Positions 1 to 8,579 of a stretch of 64,000 nucleotides of DNA are shown in pieces. The stretch is taken from contig WIDE01000022.1 in assembly GCA_015039315.1 (NCBI GenBank), positions 327,968-391,967 of the forward strand, written 5' to 3'. Numbering within the stretch: position 1 is the stretch's first letter; each line of letters begins with the position of its first letter. The translations under genes were made by a program, and so were the position numbers. Below the pieces are notes generated by a model. That model was not told where the DNA came from and made no database searches. It worked only from the letters and a program-made list of their open reading frames with translations. This stretch comes from Clavulina sp. PMI_390 (lineage: Eukaryota > Basidiomycota > Agaricomycetes > Cantharellales > Hydnaceae).

Positions 1-1
1 A

Positions 2-253
2 TTTCGAGCGCTCCTCCCTAAGGATCAAACATCTACCGAGTCTCAACGCATCAGCTTCGAGCAAGAACTTGCTTCAGTAGGCCTAGAGCAGTTGATCGAT
101 ACGCATCGTGTCAAGGTAAATCCTAAGTTTCGCTATCTTACTTAAGCATCTCTAATGGAAGCAATCCAGGTCGCACTAGCCAGCGATGAAGCCGCGGTTG
201 TCAGGCGTTTGCGCGAGAAGGACGTTCCTTTGGCATCGGTGAAGATGGGATGA
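2..253 (+). CDS. 3' end of an unrecognised gene (partial)
   Basis: The window opens inside a + strand gene. Exon 2-115 is open in one frame. A 54-nt GT-AG intron follows (116-169), then a last exon 170-253 ending in TGA. The 65 visible residues are helix-prone, include the motif VGLEQLIDTHRVK, and end in PLASVKMG. I do not recognise the family from this tail. The intron keeps the frame and both exons look coding, so a real gene end is likely. The 5' part lies outside the window. Confidence 0.6.
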
Positions 254-649
254 TTCATGGTACTCGCTGCGGTTCGTTGTCCTGAGCTCTTCGTCTTGGC
301 CAAGAGAGTGATCCATGCGCTCGTTTATGTTATGGGCTCTACATGGTTACAGGTCCGCCTTCATTCTCTGAGAATACCTTAACGTACGACTATGGTTACG
401 TCTTTGTGTTCATAATTAGTCATTCAATCTCACGGAGTGCCATGATTACGGTGAAAGCCTTGAAACACGCGTGTACAAAGTTCTAGCCACAACCCAGCCA
501 TAGCTTATTCGATACCCGCCGCTCATCTCGCGTTGTAGACTATTACAACTACTCGACCTCTTATGTAGCTTGGAAAACAGCATTGACGAATAGCAAACTG
601 ACTAAAAAGAGTACCACTAGCACTAGCACGAATATACAAAGCCCCAAAA
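254..649. other. intergenic, convergent 3' ends
   Basis: This stretch lies between the end of the first + gene and the stop of the Myb-repeat gene on the - strand. I see no convincing exon, RNA gene or repeat in it. It most likely holds the two 3' UTRs. Confidence 0.5.
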
Positions 650-3600
650 CTATCTACGTGTAGCGCATACACGGCAAAGCTCACGATGGCAGTCCCAATA
701 AGCGCATGAGTACATAGGTTCGATAAGCTGTGGTTGGCTCCCATCGAAGTTGTCGCCTCCAGTGCTTATGTCCGCCAGCTCGCCTTCCGAATCTTCATAG
801 ACATCAAGAGACTCCATATCAGCCGCTTCAAAGATATCTTCATCGCTATCGCGTTGGCGAATGTAGTCGATGACTTGATGGTACGCCATACAGATGGCCT
901 CGGCAGCGACAGGCGCCGGGTCGTCGGGATCGTCGAATACCTGAGGTAGTGCCTCTGCCTCGCAAAGCTCGATGAGTCCAGTCTTTGGGCAATTGAAGGT
1001 GAGCACTGCTACTGTAGATCATCGTTAATAACACTCACGAATGCTTGATCGGCCTCGATCTCGGTTGCATCCTAGGAAGGGAAGTCTCAATATTCCAATC
1101 GTTACATTGAGGATGAGTCATCCTCAGTCCTGGATGACGAGAACTTGCCAAAGGTAAACGAAGATTTTCGAAGGCCGCTCTGATCCCTTCCGACACAGAA
1201 GGCTCATCCAAGGGAATTTTAGGGACTAACTGAGCCGTATATCGAGAGATTTCTTTCATGAATCGATCGTAGTTCTTTAGAAAATACGCGCGCCACTTGG
1301 ACATAGTGCGCTCAGTGTTCTGGCAAGCAGATAACATTAGCTAAAATATCATGTGGCAGGTTCGCGCAACGATCTCACCTTCAAAGCAAACCAGAGAATT
1401 GCTTCGTGTACATCTAGTCCACTTTCTGATAGGAAGTTGACGATCTTGGCATCATCAGATGGGGTGAAAGGCTGGTGCACGCGACGGCGATAAATTTCTC
1501 CGACATCGTCTAGTCCTCTTTCCGCTCTATGACCTGAAACGCTAGCGACGCTTTGAGTGTGGTGTTCTGTTCCTCCAGTGGGGCTTAGGGCTCTGAAAAT
1601 CAGGGGGGGTTCACCAGCAGCCACGGTCGCGTCATCAGATCCTTTCGCCCCCTCAGTACCCTTGCGCACTAGAGGGACACCCGCAACAGCATATAATCTC
1701 TCAGCTTGACTTAGCAGACGCGACTCCCATCCTTGCTGAGAGCGTTCAGGGTTCTAGGAAGGAAACAAAGCGTAGATTCGAAATGCGATCACAGACCTGT
1801 CAATGACACGAGCTCCTGGATCTCTCGTTAATCAAGGAACATACCTCAGCACAAAATTGACTCCAGCCCTGACGCATCGAGTCCCCATTACGGAGAAAAG
1901 CGATAAGTTTGTTGTCATCCTCGTCGCCAAATTTCGAAAAAACTGGGCGGCGGTTGTATGTGATGCCGGCTGCTGCGAATATATCTGCAGCGTACCTATG
2001 CAAAACGCCCTGCCAGGATTGGAGGCTACGTTCGGGATTCTATAAGAATAGTTTTGTAATATAAATTAATCAGTCTGACGCGATATGTTAGGCCGGAATT
2101 CAGAAGTTTAGGACTCTTACAGCTTTAACAAACTCTCTCCAGCTAACTTTTCTATTACCAAAATGACGAGCCGCAACAAATGTCACCAACCGTGCGCGTT
2201 GCGCAGCAGTGACAGGAGGGGGAGTCCGCCGGACATAGGGTACACCTGCAGCCTGATATAATCGCGACGCATTCCTTGTCACATGGCCCCTCCAGACGGA
2301 CAGGGTGTGTTCAGGGTGCTAGAGGGGTTAGGACGAGGGCAAACACATATGTTTCAGCCAGAGTCTCTCTAGCTCTAGGATATGCATCCGAGCGTACCTC
2401 GTCAGCAAAGGCAGCCCACCCTCCTTTGTTACGTCCACGGCGTAGAAACTCAATAATGGCTTGGTCGTCAGCTTCACTGAAGCCGAAGTAGAGCACAGGC
2501 CTCTCATAAGGGACTTCAGCTGCAGCATAAATGTCTTGACGTCGCAAATTGAGTATAAATTGCCAGGCGGCTTTTGTTCGCTCTGGGTTCTGGAGGTAGG
2601 AGATTGGAAGTTGGGATCAGCCCATGCGTTAATAAACATTTTTAGATGTCGAGGCATAATGAGCTTACCGCAGCAGCAAACTTGATCCATCCTTCGCGAG
2701 TGGTCGGTCCACCTTCACGTACAAATTTGACGAGTTTTTCTTCTTCTTCAACTGAAGGCGAAGGGAAAACGCGCGGCGCCCGCTTCACCCCAGCATCACT
2801 ATATATCCCGTCAGCGTTTCTGCTCAAGTAGTCCGCCCAAGCGGTGTCAGAATGTGAGGGGTGCTACAGAACCACGAGACGATGCAAGAGGAACATGGGA
2901 TCAGTCAATTGATCCTCTCGGAAACGGAGGCTGAATGTTGCTCACGGCTTCAGCAAATTTTCGCCAGCCTCCATACTCAACAATACCGCCATCGCGAATC
3001 ATCGCAACGAGCAAGTCATCGTCAGCAGAGGTAAAGTGAATAGCCACACCACGTTGAAATGGGACACCCGCTGCAGCATATAGCCGTTCTCCTTGGGTGC
3101 TTATACGAGTTTGCCAGGCTTTGAGGGAGCGCTCACGATTCTAGAACGTCAAGCGCGAGCAAGACACAATATGAGGGGGTGTAAATAATGAAGCAAAATG
3201 TACGTATACTGACGTCGGTAGCAAATTGGACCCAACCTCCATTCCGGTTGATACCACCGTTCCGAATCAACTCGACCAGTTTTCCATCTTCTGCGGGAGT
3301 AAAAGGAGGGGGAAGTGCGGCGTATTCCACGCCCGCAGCTTCCAAGATTTTATCGCAATGCAGTTTAAGATGCTCCCGCCACGCATCAGTGGTTCGTTCA
3401 GGATTCTAATGGAGTGGCGAGAGAGGATTGTAGTATCAGATGCCCGTTGGGAAGAAGCTATAAGGGAAAGGACCAACTTCGGCTTGAAAGGCCTTGAGGC
3501 GCGCTCCCCTGGGGAATTCGCCAAGACTACGGACTAAGGCAATGAGCTTGTCGTCATCCTCTTTGGTGAAGGGCGCATAGGGAAGATCCTTCTCCGCGGC

Positions 3601-4369
3601 ACCAGCAGCAGTGTAGATCTGCTCAGCGTTGCTCCTAAGGAGATTATACCACTCTTTGCTTGAATAAATAGGATTCTGACGAACAAAGTGGGGTAGAAGC
3701 GGATGTCTTAATTAGGTCCAAGTTTGGCGGGAATGTAAGGGAACTTACAGCCTTGCAAAACGCGACCCACGCCGTCGTGTTTTTATATCCACCGGTCTTA
3801 CGAACAAACTCGATGAGGAGGCCGCGCTGGTCTTCAGTGAACGGTCTCTATAAATATTGTTCGATGAGCTTTAGAGCGAGCGAGACTGCTAGGGACGATG
3901 AGGTAAACGCACGTGAGCCTTTTGCTTTTTTTTGGGAGGAGCGGCTTCTTCATCATCGTGGACGCTCGTCATATTGTCATCATCGGCAGGACCAGGAGTG
4001 GCAGTGGAAGTAGATGCAGCAGCAGTGGACTGAAGGTGTAGCATCTTTCTCAGCTGACAATGTGATATGGGACGAATCATGGAACTTACAGATGCTGCCG
4101 CTTTCCCTTTGCGTGACTTTTTTTGTTTTTTGGACACGGGAGCTAGTGGTGTGGTAGGAGGAGCAGTAGAAGAAGATGCGATGGCGGGGGACTGAGAGGA
4201 CAGTGCGTTCAATATATGGTCGAATAACCAAAATGGACCTAGGACTCACAGTCTCTATCGCTTTCGCTTTTCCCGATCGTTTACGCTTCTGCGTAGGTGG
4301 ATCGGGCGGATCATCTGCTGCGATGTCTTCGATAGCGGCTTGTTCAACTTTCGAGTCGAGTTTCTTCAT
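650..4369 (-). CDS. protein with nine tandem Rap1-type Myb-like domains
   Basis: Start is the ATG at 4369-4367. Exons 1-3 (4250-4369, 4090-4191, 3913-4029) encode a disordered, basic leader with nuclear-localisation-like runs such as PTQKRKRSGKAK and SKKQKKSRKGK. Then come exons 3749-3847, 3478-3675, 3214-3405, 2946-3140, 2669-2863, 2398-2589, 2121-2318, 1845-2039 and 1379-1753. Most encode one unit of 64-66 residues. Each exon starts with N/HPERT..W, ends with an FT..DD..L..F(V/L)R..GG...W..F helix pair, and is bounded by phase-0 introns. Joined across introns this gives nine Rap1-Myb-like folds (helices FTxxDD/W plus NPERT/W). A ~110-residue acidic tail follows (DDPDDPAP, RQRDSDEDIFEAAD), stopping at 650. 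The last intron, about 1010-1110, is ambiguous. Myb domains of this type bind telomeric or other DNA in Rap1. No BRCT domain is visible. Nuclear DNA binding is inferred. Confidence 0.75.
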
Positions 4370-4705
4370 CTTGACTGGGACGTCTGACGCGTTGGATGGC
4401 GACGAGTAGTGGTGGTGAAGAGCTGACGTCGCGAGCGAGGTTAAGCGCGCGCGATGTGGGGTAACGGTGTTGTGACACGAGCACCCTCATTTCTTTGGGG
4501 CTACGAATCATGTAGGGCGAGGGGGCCTGTCGATCCTTCTTGGCGCGTCTCGTCACAGAAGCAGAACTCAATCGTTCGGCTCCGAAGGTCCAGGCTACTG
4601 ACATGAACTTTCCCACGTCTCTAGCTAACCCGCCTTGTCCTCGTCCACACAGCGTAAAGTAGCAGAAGGGGAATGAAAGATCTAGTCAAGCTTAGGAACT
4701 GGAGC
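4370..4705. other. region between Myb-repeat gene and ERI1-like gene
   Basis: This is the shared upstream region of the two divergent genes. The ERI1-like gene should have 5' exons here carrying its first catalytic motif (DFE), but I find none in any + frame. An open frame on the - strand at 4344-4616 looks like a shadow or 5' UTR. Confidence 0.4.
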
Positions 4706-5560
4706 CCTCGTCCAAACACTCCCAGACCGCCCAGACGTACCCACCAAGTTCCACGAATACGTCCGCCCAGTTATCCACTCCACTCTGACGGAGTTCTGCA
4801 CCAACTTGACGGGAATCGAGCAAGAAACCGTTGACAAGGCGGACGTCTTCCCTGCGGTATGGAAACGGTTCGGCGCGTGGATCCGTGCTATAGGCGCGTT
4901 AGAAGACCCCGATTCTTTCGCATTTTTAACGTGTGGAAAGTGGGATCTCGACGTCGCTCTGCCACTCGAGTTGGCGAGGTTGAAGTTTACGACGCCGGCG
5001 TTGTGTGATCCTGCAAAGGTCATCAACGTCAAGAAGGAGTTTTCGAAACTGTACGGTCTCTCGAAAGATCGCGGAATGGGTGAGTGATCCAGATAATTGC
5101 GTTCGACTGTTGAGCTATCATGCTGACTCTGTCTGACCGTAGCTGGGATGCTCAACTATCTCAAGTTTGACTTGGAGGGGAGACACCACTCCGGTATTGA
5201 CGACTGCCACAATATAGCTCGGATCGTAGCCCAGATGCAGCGAGATGGATGGAAGCCTAGCAAGCCAGGTTCATGAGGTATGCAAAGTAGTGTGCTGGAC
5301 AACATGTCGGTTTCCTGATCATTTCATGCTCATAGATCTCGTGCACCTCGATCCGCTGGGAGCTCGGATCGTAGCCCAGATGCAGCGAGATGGATGGAAG
5401 CCTAGCAAGCCAGGTTCTTGAGGTATGCAATGTAGCGTGCTAGACAGCATATCGGTTTCTTAATCATTTCATGCTCATAGGTCTCGTGCATCTCGATCCG
5501 CTGGAAGAGCCCCCACGCAACAAAAAGACAAAAAGAAAAGATTTTGAGACTTTCGTTTAA
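4706..5560 (+). CDS. ERI1-like 3'-5' exoribonuclease, 5'-truncated
   Basis: From about 4706 the frame reads a DEDDh exonuclease of the ERI1/3'hExo type: FHEYVRPVIH, LTEFCTNLTGIEQETVDKAD, then CGKWDLDVALP (ExoII), and after an intron (GTGAG at about 5084 to TAG at 5142) YLKFDLEGRHHSGIDDCHN (ExoIII His and Asp). In the family this enzyme trims histone mRNA stem-loops, 5.8S rRNA and small RNAs. The first motif (DFE, providing two metal ligands) should precede this part and is not present. An acceptor CTTAG precedes the first codon, so a missing upstream exon is implied. The 3' end contains a tandem in-frame duplication that repeats a helix (ARIVAQMQRDGWKPSKP) and an intron. The stop is TAA at 5558. 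It may be a decayed paralogue or a gene whose first exon I cannot place. Confidence 0.7.
5216..5505 (+). repeat. 145-bp tandem duplication inside the ERI1-like gene
   Basis: 5216-5360 and 5361-5505 are two adjacent copies, about 90% identical by eye. Each holds the end of an exon, a whole ~67-nt intron (GTTC..TCATAG) and the start of the next exon. Using donor GTTCATGAG or GTTCTTGAG, the frame runs through both copies and adds 26 residues. Without that splice, each copy would stop at TGA. Confidence 0.85.
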
Positions 5561-6020
5561 TATTCATTTGCCATCAAACAACCCCAGAATAAATCCCCGT
5601 GTTGACCTTGTTGATTTGATGACGAGAGCCTGAGACAAAAAGCGAGACCTCAGATGTTGGATTTCTTCCACATCACAGCTTCATCCGACAGTACTATAGG
5701 ATGGAAAGGTCTTCATTTATAGCGGGGTGATCTAGCTCCACAGCACGAAGAGCAAGAGCTGTTTCCAGCCTAAGGGAGTTCAGACGTACAGCCAGGGAAG
5801 CAGGACCAAGCACTTCTGAGAGAATGGGAAGAGTTTCGCTCTGCGATTGAGGGTTTTTCGCGGGTCAAAAATCAATCGTAAGACACGTTCATGACTGATT
5901 TAGAATTATGCGATCGAGTAAAGCGAGGAGACGGTGGTCGCTTGCCAGTGTTTGCACGTGTGTCACTCGGTTTATCCCAAGGCGAGCCGCATCCCCATTC
6001 CACAACCATCGGACGCGTCA
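5561..6020. other. intergenic, same-strand
   Basis: This stretch separates the ERI1-like stop from the NAA50 start. I see no exon or RNA gene. It should contain the ERI1-like 3' UTR and the NAA50 promoter. An open frame beginning at 5891 overlaps the NAA50 first exon and has no family resemblance. Confidence 0.4.
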
Positions 6021-6813
6021 ATGACTGTTCTTCCTCAAACCCCTCGTATCAACGTGAGCCTCGCTATCGAATCCATGTGGAAATCTTTCTAACAAGCCAC
6101 CTATCACTCTTCTCGATTGTCACGGGCTAATCTAGTCTTCCCCAGTCACCTACAATAATGTGGGCACTGTCCGCAAGCTGAACACTGTGCTGTTCCCTGT
6201 GAGGTACTCCGATCCGTTTTATAAAACGATACTGAGTCCAGAGCTGGAAGACTACTGTCGATTGAGTGAGTGTTCAGCCCAGCGTCCCACCAGCAAAATT
6301 CTTAACCACGTGTCCCCCTCCTCAGTCTATTTCAACGACATCCCAGTAGGCACCGCATGCTGTCGTTTGGAGATGGGCAATGCTACTGGAGAGTCCAAAT
6401 TGTACATGATGACTATGGGTGTTCTTGCAGTACGTGGTCGTGTGCCCTCTTTTGCCTCATGGCCCTCCCGGAGCCCAGCGACCGGGAAGGTCACCGGGGC
6501 AGATTTAAACGATCTCGTCTGACCCGCAACTACTTGGATTTGACAGCCGTATAGAAATTGGAAGGTCGGCTCCCTTGCTCTCAAGGAGATTATCACCGCT
6601 GCGGCCTCCACCCTCACTAAAGACACTGGCCGCATCACGCTCATGTATCTACACGTTCAAATCAGCAACACCGACGCGCGGAGATTCTACGAGCGAAACG
6701 GCTTCAAGCTTGTGCGCGAGATCGAGGGGTATTACAAGAAGATCGAGCCCCGAAATGCGTGGCTACTCGAGCGCGAGATCACATCTGCTGACGTGGAGTC
6801 ATCGGCCGACTAG
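6021..6813 (+). CDS. NAA50: N-alpha-acetyltransferase 50 (NAA50/San) homologue
   Basis: GNAT-fold N-terminal acetyltransferase that acetylates nascent Met-starting proteins and is linked to cohesion in animals. Exons 6021-6053, 6136-6265, 6326-6429 and 6547-6813. Recognisable segments: VGTVRKLNTVLFPVRYSD, YFNDIPVGTACCR, LYMMTMGVLAPYR, LHVQISNTDARRFYERNGF and EGYYKKIEP. All match San/NAA50 in order. The last acceptor was chosen because GACAG restores GVLAPYR across a 117-nt intron. Oddity: the acetyl-CoA loop after APYR reads NWKVGS where the family normally has RLGIGT, so one loop glycine is replaced by lysine. The length, about 178 residues, is normal for the family. Function is inferred from strong family similarity. 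Confidence 0.88.
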
Positions 6814-7536
6814 CTGCAATCCTCCTTCGCATCCATCTTGCTCGTTATCAGTGTCTTGTTCTGCGCTAAACTATACTTTTCTTGGTCGTTTGTTCTGCTG
6901 AGACTTTGTAGCATCGACTCGCTGCGATAGTAGGTGTGTACTGTTTCGGGTTTCCCTTTCTGGCGATTTCTCATAGTCTTCCCAGGTTACTACTCCACAC
7001 TGTATTTCGACTGTCACCCCCACTCTCAAGTCTCCAGTAGTATTATCCGCATAATTTCATTTCGTCTATCAACTTTTTCGTCCCGTGTACTACCTCCTTC
7101 TTTTTTTGGTCCATATCTATCTCTAATCCCCGATTGCCACAAGACTCGCATTTGCCTGCTTTTCGAGCGCAACACACTCGACTTGGCATCGCGAGAGTTT
7201 TCAGAGCCGACCTTCTCGTTTTCGCGTCATTACGATCGATGGCATGATCGCGCCGCAATGAGATTTAATGATCGACAATGAAGCATCTAGACTGAGCGAA
7301 AGGACAGGTCATTAGCTCTGCAGACCCAAATACTGTCGTTCTGCGGAGTAAACCGGGCACCTTGTCACCCCACGTAAGCATAGGGCCAGTTTATTCCTCT
7401 ATGATCTCTTGGTGTTTGGATAAGGTAAATAATAGGATAATGGGGAAAGTAGCCAATGGAGGTGGGGAGAGGCATTCAAAATGCTCAAGAAATGTGATAT
7501 TTTCTTAAGATATCAAATCGGACCCTGACATCGAGT
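6814..7536. other. intergenic, NAA50 3' side
   Basis: No gene seen. The sequence is pyrimidine-rich on the + strand and has no open frame resembling a known family. It contains the NAA50 3' UTR and the 5' flank of the tRNA gene. Confidence 0.4.
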
Positions 7537-7618
7537 GGGGTAATGGCTCAGTTGGTAGAGCGCATCCTTAGCATCATGTACCTGGATGAGGTCCCGTGTT
7601 CGATTCGCGGTTACTCCA
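7537..7618 (+). tRNA. tRNA-Ala (AGC) with 9-nt intron
   Basis: The sequence folds as a cloverleaf. The acceptor stem GGGGTAA pairs with TTACTCC, with discriminator A at 7618. The D arm is GCTC..GAGC. The anticodon stem CATCC/GGATG encloses TTAGCA+T with anticodon AGC at 7570-7572. The T stem CCGTG/CGCGG has loop TTCGATT. The 82-nt gene exceeds 73 nt by nine, which fits an intron TCATGTACC at 7574-7582, in the usual place one base 3' of the anticodon. Box A (TGGCTCAGTTGG) and box B (GTTCGATTC) are intact. Confidence 0.93.
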
Positions 7619-7622
7619 TACC

Positions 7623-7627
7623 TTTTT
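7623..7627 (+). terminator. Pol III T-run terminator of the tRNA gene
   Basis: Five T residues begin 5 nt after the tRNA end, which is enough to stop RNA polymerase III. Much longer T runs at 7654-7662 and 7666-7679 could act as back-up terminators. Confidence 0.7.
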
Positions 7628-8579
7628 GCAGCTTCAAGCATTCGCTGGGTGGATTTTTTTTTCCATTTTTTTTTTTTTTGATAGCTGGGAGCGCGAGCCA
7701 TTGCAAGCCTCCCTCAACTCGTGGACACCCTAACTCGCGGTCTTACACCACGATCGCATTTCGGGATCTTTTCGCTCGGGCTGAGTAACACCGGACGTTA
7801 TCAGCAAGCAGATGGTGATTCACCTCGGTACATGTATTCGCGCCGACTAGGAAGGACATCATTGGGGCCTCTCATCAGAGATATCAATTCGTGTGTATAA
7901 GGAGAAGCACAGTTCAGAACACATTACAAGCTATTTGCAGGTAGTTGATTTAGTATAGATATATACGGCCTGCGCACCCGCACTCATGCGCGTGGGTGGC
8001 AGGATAATGTGGATAGTGATGAAGGTGCTGATGGTAATGATGATGATGGATCCGTAAAAGGATGACACAACATAGTGAACAACATCAAAATGAGAGGGAG
8101 AGGAAAAAAAAATCAGCCAGAAGGCGAAGCAAAGAGTGCGAGTGACTGTATGAGACAACAACATCAGCAATAGATGGATATACAGGGGGCTTACGATTGG
8201 CGATCGGCAGGCGTAACGTGGAAATGGCTCTTAGCGTGAATGCGAAGAAACCAGAGGGAAAGTTATGAACCGCGATCCTGGCTAGCAGGAGCACAAGCAG
8301 GAAACTCAGGCAGGGATACAAAGGTTCGATCGAAGAATGAGATCGAGCAGGGTGGATGGTTGGGTGATTCGATGATTCGATTACTGGGTAATAGGAGGAG
8401 AGAGTGAGAGAAAGAAAAATCCGAGTCCAAAGAACGAAGTATGGAGATAGAAGATAGAAAAGAAACCGTCGGAAATATGCAATATTAGTCCTGTGTGATA
8501 TGATGTGTGAAAATGCAAGTCTTTTCCAGATATGACGGTAGTCGTGAGGGGGAGATGGGAATGGGCGAGGCAGGGGTGA
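7628..8579. other. intergenic between tRNA and MKK gene
   Basis: Apart from the long T runs at 7654-7679, I see no gene. A stretch near 8000-8060 has repeated GATGATG-type triplets, and the rest is purine-rich on the + strand. Most of it probably holds the 3' UTR of the MAPKK gene on the - strand. Confidence 0.4.

Noticed and set aside
4344..4616. Open frame on - strand upstream of the Myb-repeat start
   Set aside because: Composition is random-looking, it is out of frame with the Myb gene and shows no family match.
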